DNA from: Odiellus spinosus
Taxonomy: Eukaryota > Arthropoda > Arachnida > Opiliones > Phalangiidae
Assembly: GCA_963920705.1 (NCBI GenBank)
Contig: CAWUCO010000268.1
Span: 620,001 to 684,000 of the forward strand
Reading direction: 5' to 3'
DNA: 64,000 nt
Shown here piece by piece: positions 50,220 through 61,200 of the stretch. The stretch's first letter is position 1; the number at the start of each line of letters is the position of its first letter. Under the pieces are notes generated by a model that saw only the letters and a program-made list of their open reading frames with translations, searched no databases and had not been told where the DNA came from. The position numbers and the translations under genes are program-made.

Positions 50220-53200
50220 TTGCAATTTAGACAAAACCAAAGTCATTCGAAAGAGCAATTAATGGACAGTCTAAATAATAAGAGTTTTCAAAAATCCGTT
50301 GAAAAACAAGAAAAATATGACCAATTCAAGAAAGCATACAATATCAAAATAGTCAAATTTCAGATTTTAAAAATTCGCTTTTTGATATTAGATGTTTTTT
50401 GAATTGGCAATATTTTCCATGTTTTTCAACGGATTTTCCAAAACTCTTGTTTTTTAGATAGACCAATATTTGCTCTTTCGAGAGGTCTTAATTTTGTCTA
50501 AATCGCTTAAAAATCAAAAGTTTTGTGTCCATTTGAATCCAATAATCTTGGATTTTTAAGCGTTTTTGCTTAATTTTAACCAATTTTATATTTGTCACAA
50601 TTTTGCAATTTAGACAAAACCAAAGTCATTCGAAAGAGCAATTAATGGACAGTCTAAATAATAAGAGTTTTCAAAAATCCGTTGAAAAACAAGAAAAATA
50701 TGGCCAATTCAAGAAATCATACAATATCAAAATAGTCAAATTTCAGATTTTAAAAATTCGCTTTTTGATATTAGATGTTTTTTGAATTGGCAATATTTTC
50801 CATGTTTTTCAACGGATTTTCCAAAACTCTTGTTTTTTAGATAGACCAATATTTGCTCTTTCGAGAGGTCTTAATTTTGTCTAAATCGCTTAAAAATCAA
50901 AAGTTTTGTGTCCATTTGAATCCAATAATCTTGGATTTTTAAGCGTTTTTGCTTAATTTTAACCAATTTTATATTTGTCACAATTTTGCAATTTAGACAA
51001 AACCAAAGTCATTCGAAAGAGCAATTAATGGACAGTCTAAATAATAAGAGTTTTCAAAAATCCGTTGAAAAACAAGAAAAATATGGCCAATTCAAGAAAT
51101 CATACAATATCAAAATAGTCAAATTTCAGATTTTAAAAATTCGCTTATTGATATTAGATGTTTTTTGAATTGGCAATATTTTCCATGTTTTTCAACGGAT
51201 TTTCCAAAACTCTTGTTTTTTAGATAGACAAATATTTGCTCTTTCAAGTGGTCTTAATTTTGTCTAAATCGCTTAAAATTCAAAAGTTTTGTGTCCATTT
51301 GAATCCAATAATCTTGGATTTTTAAGCGTTTTTGCTTAATTTTAACAAATTTTATATTTGTCACGTTTTGACAATTTAGACAAAACCAAAGTCATTCGAA
51401 AGAGCAATTAATGGACAGTCTAAATAATAAGAGTTTTCAAAAATCCGTTGAAAAACAAGAAAAATATGACCAATTCAAGAAAGCATACAATATCAAAATA
51501 GTCAAATTTCAGATTTTAAAAATTCGCTTTTTGATATTAGATGTTTTTTGAATTGGCCATATTTTCCATGTTTTTCAACGGATTTTCCAAAACTCTTGTT
51601 TTTTAGATAGACCAATATTTGCTCTTTCGAGTGGTCTTAATTTTGTCTAAATCGCTTAAAAATCAAAAGTTTTGTGTCCATTTGAATCCAATAATCTTGG
51701 ATTTTTAAGTGTTTTTGCTTAATTTTAAACAATTTTATATTTGTCACAATTTTACAATTTAGACAAAACCAAAGTCATTCGAAAGAGCAATTAATGGACA
51801 GTCTAAATAATAAGAGTTTTCAAAAATCCGTTGAAAAACAAGAAAAATATGGCCAATTCAAGAAACCATACAATATCAAAATAGTCAAATTTCTGATTTT
51901 AAAAATTCGCTTTTTAATATTAGATGTTTTTTGAATTGGCTATATTTTCCATGTTTTTCAACGGATTTTCCAAAACTCTTGTTTTTTAGATAGACAAATA
52001 TTTGCTCTTTCGAGTGGTCTTAATTTTGTCTAAATCGCTTAAAATTCAAAAGTTTTGTGTCCATTTGAATCCAATAATCTTGGATTTTTAAGCGTTTTTG
52101 CTTAATTTTAACCAATTTTATATTTGTCACGTTTTGGCAATTTAGACAAAACCAAAGTCATTCGAAAGAGAAATTAATGGACAGTCTAAATAATAAGAGT
52201 TTTCAAAAATCCGTTGAAAAACAAGAAAAATATGACCAATTCAAGAAAGCATACAATATCAAAATAGTCAAATTTCAGATTTTAAAAATTCGCTTTTTGA
52301 TATTAGATGTTTTTTGAATTGGCCATATTTTCCATGTTTTTCAACGGATTTTCCAAAACTCTTGTTTTTTAGATAGACCAATATTTGCTCTTTCGAGAGG
52401 TCTTAATTTTGTCTAAATCGCTTAAAAATCAAAAGTTTTGTGTCCATTTGAATCCAATAATCTTGGATTTTTAAGCGTTTTTGCTTAATTTTAACCAATT
52501 TTATATTTGTCACAATTTTGCAATTTAGACAAAACCAAAGTCATTCGAAAGAGCAATTAATGGACAGTCTAAATAATAAGAGTTTTCAAAAATCCGTTGA
52601 AAAACAAGAAAAATATGACCAATTCAAGAAAGCATACAATATCAAAATAGTCAAATTTCAGATTTTAAAAATTCGCTTTTTGATATTAGATGTTTTTTGA
52701 ATTGGCAATATTTTCCATGTTTTTCAACGGATTTTCCAAAACTCTTGTTTTTTAGATAGACCAATATTTGCTCTTTCGAGAGGTCTTAATTTTGTCTAAA
52801 TCGCTTAAAAATCAAAAGTTTTGTGTCCATTTGAATCCAATAATCTTGGATTTTTAAGCGTTTTTGCTTAATTTTAACCAATTTTATATTTGTCACAATT
52901 TTGCAATTTAGACAAAACCAAAGTCATTCGAAAGAGCAATTAATGGACAGTCTAAATAATAAGAGTTTTCAAAAATCCGTTGAAAAACAAGAAAAATATG
53001 GCCAATTCAAGAAATCATACAATATCAAAATAGTCAAATTTCAGATTTTAAAAATTCGCTTTTTGATATTAGATGTTTTTTGAATTGGCAATATTTTCCA
53101 TGTTTTTCAACGGATTTTCCAAAACTCTTGTTTTTTAGATAGACCAATATTTGCTCTTTCGAGAGGTCTTAATTTTGTCTAAATCGCTTAAAAATCAAAA

Positions 53201-54815
53201 GTTTTGTGTCCATTTGAATCCAATAATCTTGGATTTTTAAGCGTTTTTGCTTAATTTTAACCAATTTTATATTTGTCACAATTTTGCAATTTAGACAAAA
53301 CCAAAGTCATTCGAAAGAGCAATTAATGGACAGTCTAAATAATAAGAGTTTTCAAAAATCCGTTGAAAAACAAGAAAAATATGGCCAATTCAAGAAATCA
53401 TACAATATCAAAATAGTCAAATTTCAGATTTTAAAAATTCGCTTATTGATATTAGATGTTTTTTGAATTGGCAATATTTTCCATGTTTTTCAACGGATTT
53501 TCCAAAACTCTTGTTTTTTAGATAGACAAATATTTGCTCTTTCAAGTGGTCTTAATTTTGTCTAAATCGCTTAAAATTCAAAAGTTTTGTGTCCATTTGA
53601 ATCCAATAATCTTGGATTTTTAAGCGTTTTTGCTTAATTTTAACAAATTTTATATTTGTCACGTTTTGACAATTTAGACAAAACCAAAGTCATTCGAAAG
53701 AGCAATTAATGGACAGTCTAAATAATAAGAGTTTTCAAAAATCCGTTGAAAAACAAGAAAAATATGACCAATTCAAGAAAGCATACAATATCAAAATAGT
53801 CAAATTTCAGATTTTAAAAATTCGCTTTTTGATATTAGATGTTTTTTGAATTGGCCATATTTTCCATGTTTTTCAACGGATTTTCCAAAACTCTTGTTTT
53901 TTAGATAGACCAATATTTGCTCTTTCGAGTGGTCTTAATTTTGTCTAAATCGCTTAAAAATCAAAAGTTTTGTGTCCATTTGAATCCAATAATCTTGGAT
54001 TTTTAAGTGTTTTTGCTTAATTTTAAACAATTTTATATTTGTCACAATTTTACAATTTAGACAAAACCAAAGTCATTCGAAAGAGCAATTAATGGACAGT
54101 CTAAATAATAAGAGTTTTCAAAAATCCGTTGAAAAACAAGAAAAATATGGCCAATTCAAGAAACCATACAATATCAAAATAGTCAAATTTCTGATTTTAA
54201 AAATTCGCTTTTTAATATTAGATGTTTTTTGAATTGGCTATATTTTCCATGTTTTTCAACGGATTTTCCAAAACTCTTGTTTTTTAGATAGACAAATATT
54301 TGCTCTTTCGAGTGGTCTTAATTTTGTCTAAATCGCTTAAAATTCAAAAGTTTTGTGTCCATTTGAATCCAATAATCTTGGATTTTTAAGCGTTTTTGCT
54401 TAATTTTAACCAATTTTATATTTGTCACGTTTTGGCAATTTAGACAAAACCAAAGTCATTCGAAAGAGAAATTAATGGACAGTCTAAATAATAAGAGTTT
54501 TCAAAAATCCGTTGAAAAACAAGAAAAATATGACCAATTCAAGAAAGCATACAATATCAAAATAGTCAAATTTCAGATTTTAAAAATTCGCTTTTTGATA
54601 TTAGATGTTTTTTGAATTGGCCATATTTTCCATGTTTTTCAACGGATTTTCCAAAACTCTTGTTTTTTAGATAGACCAATATTTGCTCTTTCGAGAGGTC
54701 TTAATTTTGTCTAAATCGCTTAAAAATCAAAAGTTTTGTGTCCATTTGAATCCAATAATCTTGGATTTTTAAGCGTTTTTGCTTAATTTTAACCAATTTT
54801 ATATTTGTCACAATT
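50220..54815 (+). repeat. Two consecutive copies of a 2,298-bp six-unit repeat
   Basis: Copies 50,220-52,517 and 52,518-54,815 have six distinguishable units in the same order. 1: A linker, tatgacc, gcatac, ggcaat. 2: A linker, tatggcc, tcatac, ggcaat. 3: as 2 with cttattgatatt, then gacaaat and caagtgg. 4: ttaacaaatttt, gttttgacaa. 5: ttaaacaatttt, cacaattttacaa, tttttaatatt. 6: G linker, gagaaatta, cgagagg. Stretches compared by eye showed no difference, so this is the most recent large duplication in the window. Confidence 0.88.
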
Positions 54816-57800
54816 TTGCAATTTAGACAAAACCAAAGTCATTCGAAAGAGCAATTAATGGACAGTCTAAATAATAAGAGTTTTCAAAAATCCGTTGAAA
54901 AACAAGAAAAATATGGCCAATTCAAGAAATCATACAATATCAAAATAGTCAAATTTCAGATTTTAAAAATTCGCTTATTGATATTAGATGTTTTTTGAAT
55001 TGGCAATATTTTCCATGTTTTTCAACGGATTTTCCAAAACTCTTGTTTTTTAGATAGACAAATATTTGCTCTTTCAAGTGGTCTTAATTTTGTCTAAATC
55101 GCTTAAAATTCAAAAGTTTTGTGTCCATTTGAATCCAATAATCTTGGATTTTTAAGCGTTTTTGCTTAATTTTAACAAATTTTATATTTGTCACGTTTTG
55201 ACAATTTAGACAAAACCAAAGTCATTCGAAAGAGCAATTAATGGACAGTCTAAATAATAAGAGTTTTCAAAAATCCGTTGAAAAACAAGAAAAATATGAC
55301 CAATTCAAGAAAGCATACAATATCAAAATAGTCAAATTTCAGATTTTAAAAATTCGCTTTTTGATATTAGATGTTTTTTGAATTGGCCATATTTTCCATG
55401 TTTTTCAACGGATTTTCCAAAACTCTTGTTTTTTAGATAGACCAATATTTGCTCTTTCGAGTGGTCTTAATTTTGTCTAAATCGCTTAAAAATCAAAAGT
55501 TTTGTGTCCATTTGAATCCAATAATCTTGGATTTTTAAGTGTTTTTGCTTAATTTTAAACAATTTTATATTTGTCACAATTTTACAATTTAGACAAAACC
55601 AAAGTCATTCGAAAGAGCAATTAATGGACAGTCTAAATAATAAGAGTTTTCAAAAATCCGTTGAAAAACAAGAAAAATATGGCCAATTCAAGAAACCATA
55701 CAATATCAAAATAGTCAAATTTCTGATTTTAAAAATTCGCTTTTTAATATTAGATGTTTTTTGAATTGGCAATATTTTCCATGTTTTTCAACGGATTTTC
55801 CAAAACTCTTGATTTTTAGATAGACCAATATTTGCTCTTTCGAGTGGTCTTAATTTTGTCTAAATCGCTTAAAAATCAAAAGTTTTGTGTCCATTTGAAT
55901 CCAATAATCTTGGATTTTTAAGTGTTTTTGCTTAATTTTAACCAATTTTATATTTGTCACAATTTTGCAATTTAGACAAAACCAAAGTCATTCGAAAGAG
56001 CAATTAATGGACAGTCTAAATAATAAGAGTTTTCAAAAATCCGTTGAAAAACAAGAAAAATATGGCCAATTCAAGAAATCATACAATATCAAAATAGTCA
56101 AATTTCAGATTTTAAAAATTCGCTTATTGATATTAGATGTTTTTTGAATTGGCAATATTTTCCATGTTTTTCAACGGATTTTCCAAAACTCTTGTTTTTT
56201 AGATAGACAAATATTTGCTCTTTCAAGTGGTCTTAATTTTGTCTAAATCGCTTAAAATTCAAAAGTTTTGTGTCCATTTGAATCCAATAATCTTGGATTT
56301 TTAAGCGTTTTTGCTTAATTTTAACAAATTTTATATTTGTCACGTTTTGACAATTTAGACAAAACCAAAGTCATTCGAAAGAGCAATTAATGGACAGTCT
56401 AAATAATAAGAGTTTTCAAAAATCCGTTGAAAAACAAGAAAAATATGACCAATTCAAGAAAGCATACAATATCAAAATAGTCAAATTTCAGATTTTAAAA
56501 ATTCGCTTTTTGATATTAGATGTTTTTTGAATTGGCCATATTTTCCATGTTTTTCAACGGATTTTCCAAAACTCTTGTTTTTTAGATAGACCAATATTTG
56601 CTCTTTCGAGTGGTCTTAATTTTGTCTAAATCGCTTAAAAATCAAAAGTTTTGTGTCCATTTGAATCCAATAATCTTGGATTTTTAAGCGTTTTTGCTTA
56701 ATTTTAACCAATTTTATATTTGTCACAATTTTGCAATTTAGACAAAACCAAAGTCATTCGAAAGAGCAATTAATGGACAGTCTAAATAATAAGAGTTTTC
56801 AAAAATCCGTTGAAAAACAAGAAAAATATGGCCAATTCAAGAAATCATACAATATCAAAATAGTCAAATTTCAGATTTTAAAAATTCGCTTATTGATATT
56901 AGATGTTTTTTGAATTGGCAATATTTTCCATGTTTTTCAACGGATTTTCCAAAACTCTTGTTTTTTAGATAGACAAATATTTGCTCTTTCAAGTGGTCTT
57001 AATTTTGTCTAAATCGCTTAAAATTCAAAAGTTTTGTGTCCATTTGAATCCAATAATCTTGGATTTTTAAGCGTTTTTGCTTAATTTTAACAAATTTTAT
57101 ATTTGTCACGTTTTGACAATTTAGACAAAACCAAAGTCATTCGAAAGAGCAATTAATGGACAGTCTAAATAATAAGAGTTTTCAAAAATCCGTTGAAAAA
57201 CAAGAAAAATATGACCAATTCAAGAAAGCATACAATATCAAAATAGTCAAATTTCAGATTTTAAAAATTCGCTTTTTGATATTAGATGTTTTTTGAATTG
57301 GCCATATTTTCCATGTTTTTCAACGGATTTTCCAAAACTCTTGTTTTTTAGATAGACCAATATTTGCTCTTTCGAGTGGTCTTAATTTTGTCTAAATCGC
57401 TTAAAAATCAAAAGTTTTGTGTCCATTTGAATCCAATAATCTTGGATTTTTAAGTGTTTTTGCTTAATTTTAAACAATTTTATATTTGTCACAATTTTAC
57501 AATTTAGACAAAACCAAAGTCATTCGAAAGAGCAATTAATGGACAGTCTAAATAATAAGAGTTTTCAAAAATCCGTTGAAAAACAAGAAAAATATGGCCA
57601 ATTCAAGAAACCATACAATATCAAAATAGTCAAATTTCTGATTTTAAAAATTCGCTTTTTAATATTAGATGTTTTTTGAATTGGCTATATTTTCCATGTT
57701 TTTCAACGGATTTTCCAAAACTCTTGTTTTTTAGATAGACAAATATTTGCTCTTTCGAGTGGTCTTAATTTTGTCTAAATCGCTTAAAATTCAAAAGTTT

Positions 57801-58262
57801 TGTGTCCATTTGAATCCAATAATCTTGGATTTTTAAGCGTTTTTGCTTAATTTTAACCAATTTTATATTTGTCACGTTTTGGCAATTTAGACAAAACCAA
57901 AGTCATTCGAAAGAGAAATTAATGGACAGTCTAAATAATAAGAGTTTTCAAAAATCCGTTGAAAAACAAGAAAAATATGACCAATTCAAGAAAGCATACA
58001 ATATCAAAATAGTCAAATTTCAGATTTTAAAAATTCGCTTTTTGATATTAGATGTTTTTTGAATTGGCCATATTTTCCATGTTTTTCAACGGATTTTCCA
58101 AAACTCTTGTTTTTTAGATAGACCAATATTTGCTCTTTCGAGAGGTCTTAATTTTGTCTAAATCGCTTAAAAATCAAAAGTTTTGTGTCCATTTGAATCC
58201 AATAATCTTGGATTTTTAAGCGTTTTTGCTTAATTTTAACCAATTTTATATTTGTCACAATT
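54816..58262 (+). repeat. Shortened derivatives of the six-unit repeat
   Basis: Using the unit numbering of the 50.2-kb repeat, the order here reads 3-4-5', then 3-4, then 3-4-5-6: units 1 and 2 are gone and the cycle restarts early. The unit-3 type recurs at 54,816, 55,965 and 56,731 (spacings 1,149 and 766 bp). The 5' unit near 55,580-55,960 is altered in its 3' half (ggcaat, cttgatttttag). This fits unequal exchange after the six-unit block had formed. Confidence 0.75.
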
Positions 58263-61200
58263 TTGCAATTTAGACAAAACCAAAGTCATTCGAAAGAGCA
58301 ATTAATGGACAGTCTAAATAATAAGAGTTTTCAAAAATCCGTTGAAAAACAAGAAAAATATGGCCAATTCAAGAAATCATACAATATCAAAATAGTCAAA
58401 TTTCAGATTTTAAAAATTCGCTTATTGATATTAGGTGTTTTTTGAATTGGCTATATTTTCCATGTTTTTAAACGGATTTTCCAAAACTCTTGTTTTTTAG
58501 ATAGACAAATATTTGCTCTTTCGAGTGGTCTTAATTTTGTCTAAATCGCTTAAAATTCAAAAGTTTTGTGTCCATTTGAATCCAATAATCTTGGATTTTT
58601 AAGCGTTTTTGCTTAATTTTAACCAATTTTATATTTGTCACAATTTTGCAATTTAGACAAAACCAAAGTCATTCGAAAGAGCAATTAATGGACAGTCTAA
58701 ATAATAAGAGATTTCAAAAATCCATTGAAAAACAAGAAAAATATGGCCAATTCAAGAAACCATACAATATCAAAATAGTCAAATTTCTGATTTTAAAAAT
58801 TCGCTTTTTGATATTAGATGTTTTTTGAATTGGCCATATTTTCCATGTTTTTCAACGGTTTTTCCAAAACTCTTGTTTTTTAGATAGACAAATATTTGCT
58901 CTTTCGAGTGGTCTTAATTTTGTCTAAATCGCTGAAAATTCAAAAGTTTTGTGTCCATTTGAATCCAATAATCTTGGATTTTTAAGCGTTTTTGCTTAAT
59001 TTTAACCAATTTTATATTTGTCACGTTTTGGCAATTTAGACAAAACCAAAGTCATTCGAAAGAGCAATTAATGGACAGTCTAAATAATAAGAGTTTTCAA
59101 AAATCCGTTGAAAAACAAGAAAAATATGACCAATTCAAGAAAGCATACAATATCAAAATAGTCAAATTTCAGATTTTAAAAATTCGCTTATTGATATTAG
59201 GTGTTTTTTGAATTGGCTATATTTCCATGTTTTTCAACGGATTTTCCAAAACTCTTGTTTTTTAGATAGACCAATATTTGCTCTTTCGAGTGGTCTTAAT
59301 TTTGTCTAAATCGCTTAAAATTCAAAAGTTTTGTGTCCATTTGAATCCAATAATCTTGGATTTTTAAGCGTTTTTGCTTAATTTTAACCAATTTTATATT
59401 TGTCACAATTTTGCAATTTAGACAAAACCAAAGTCATTCGAAAGAGCAATTAATGGACAGTCTAAATAATAAGAGTTTTCAAAAATCCGTTGAAAAACAA
59501 GAAAAATATGGCCAATTCAAGAAATCATACAATATCAAAATAGTCAAATTTCAGATTTTAAAAATTCGCTTATTGATATAAGGTGTTTTTTGAATTGGCT
59601 ATATTTTCCATGTTTTTCAACGGATTTTCCAAAACTCTTGTTTTTTAGATAGACAAATATTTGCTCTTTCAAGTGGTCTTAATTTTGTCTAAATCGCTTA
59701 AAATTCAAAAGTTTTGTGTCCATTTGAATCCAATAATCTTGGATTTTTAAGCGTTTTTGCTTAATTTTAACAAATTTTATATTTGTCACGTTTTGACAAT
59801 TTAGACAAAACCAAAGTCATTCGAAAGAGCAATTAATGGACAGTCTAAATAATAAGAGTTTTCAAAAATCCGTTGAAAAACAAGAAAAATATGACCAATT
59901 CAAGAAAGCATACAATATCAAAATAGTCAAATTTCAGATTTTAAAAATTCGCTTTTTGATATTAGATGTTTTTTGAATTGGCCATATTTTCCATGTTTTT
60001 CAACGGATTTTCCAAAACTCTTGTTTTTTAGATAGACCAATATTTGCTCTTTCGAGTGGTCTTAATTTTGTCTAAATCGCTTAAAATTCAAAAGTTTTGT
60101 GTCCATTTGAATCCAATAATCTTGGATTTTTAAGCGTTTTTGCTTAATTTTAACCAATTTTATATTTGTCACAATTTTGCAATTTAGACAAAACCAAAGT
60201 CATTCGAAAGAGCAATTAATGGACAGTCTAAATAATAAGAGTTTTCAAAAATCCGTTGAAAAACAAGAAAAATATGGCCAATTCAAGAAATCATACAATA
60301 TCAAAATAGTCAAATTTCAGATTTTAAAAATTCGCTTATTGATATTAGGTGTTTTTTGAATTGGCTATATTTTCCATGTTTTTCAACGGATTTTCCAAAA
60401 CTCTTGTTTTTTAGATAGACCAATATTTGCTCTTTCGAGTGGTCTTAATTTTGTCTAAATCGCTTAAAATTCAAAAGTTTTGTGTCCATTTGAATCCAAT
60501 AATCTTGGATTTTTAAGCGTTTTTGCTTAATTTTAACCAATTTTATATTTGTCACAATTTTGCAATTTAGACAAAACCAAAGTCATTCGAAAGAGCAATT
60601 AATGGACAGTCTAAATAATAAGAGTTTTCAAAAATCCGTTGAAAAACAAGAAAAATATGGCCAATTCAAGAAATCATACAATATCAAAATAGTCAAATTT
60701 CAGATTTTAAAAATTCGCTTATTGATATTAGGTGTTTTTTGAATTGGCTATATTTTCCATGTTTTTCAACGGATTTTCCAAAACTCTTGTTATTTAGATA
60801 GACAAATATTTGCTCTTTCGAGTGGTCTTAATTTTGTCTAAATCGCTTAAAATTCAAAAGTTTTGTGTCCATTTGAATCCAATAATCTTGGATTTTTAAG
60901 CGTTTTTGCTTAATTTTAACCAATTTTATATTTGTCACGTTTTGGCAATTTAGACAAAACCAAAGTCATTCGAAAGAGCAATTAATGGACAGTCTAAATA
61001 ATAAGAGTTTTCAAAAATCCGTTGAAAAACAAGAAAAATATGACCAATTCAAGAAAGCATACAATATCAAAATAGTCAAATTTCAGATTTTAAAAATTCG
61101 CTTTTTGATATTAGATGTTTTTTGAATTGGCCATATTTTCCATGTTTTTCAACGGATTTTCCAAAACTCTTGTTTTTTAGATAGACAAATATTTGCTCTT

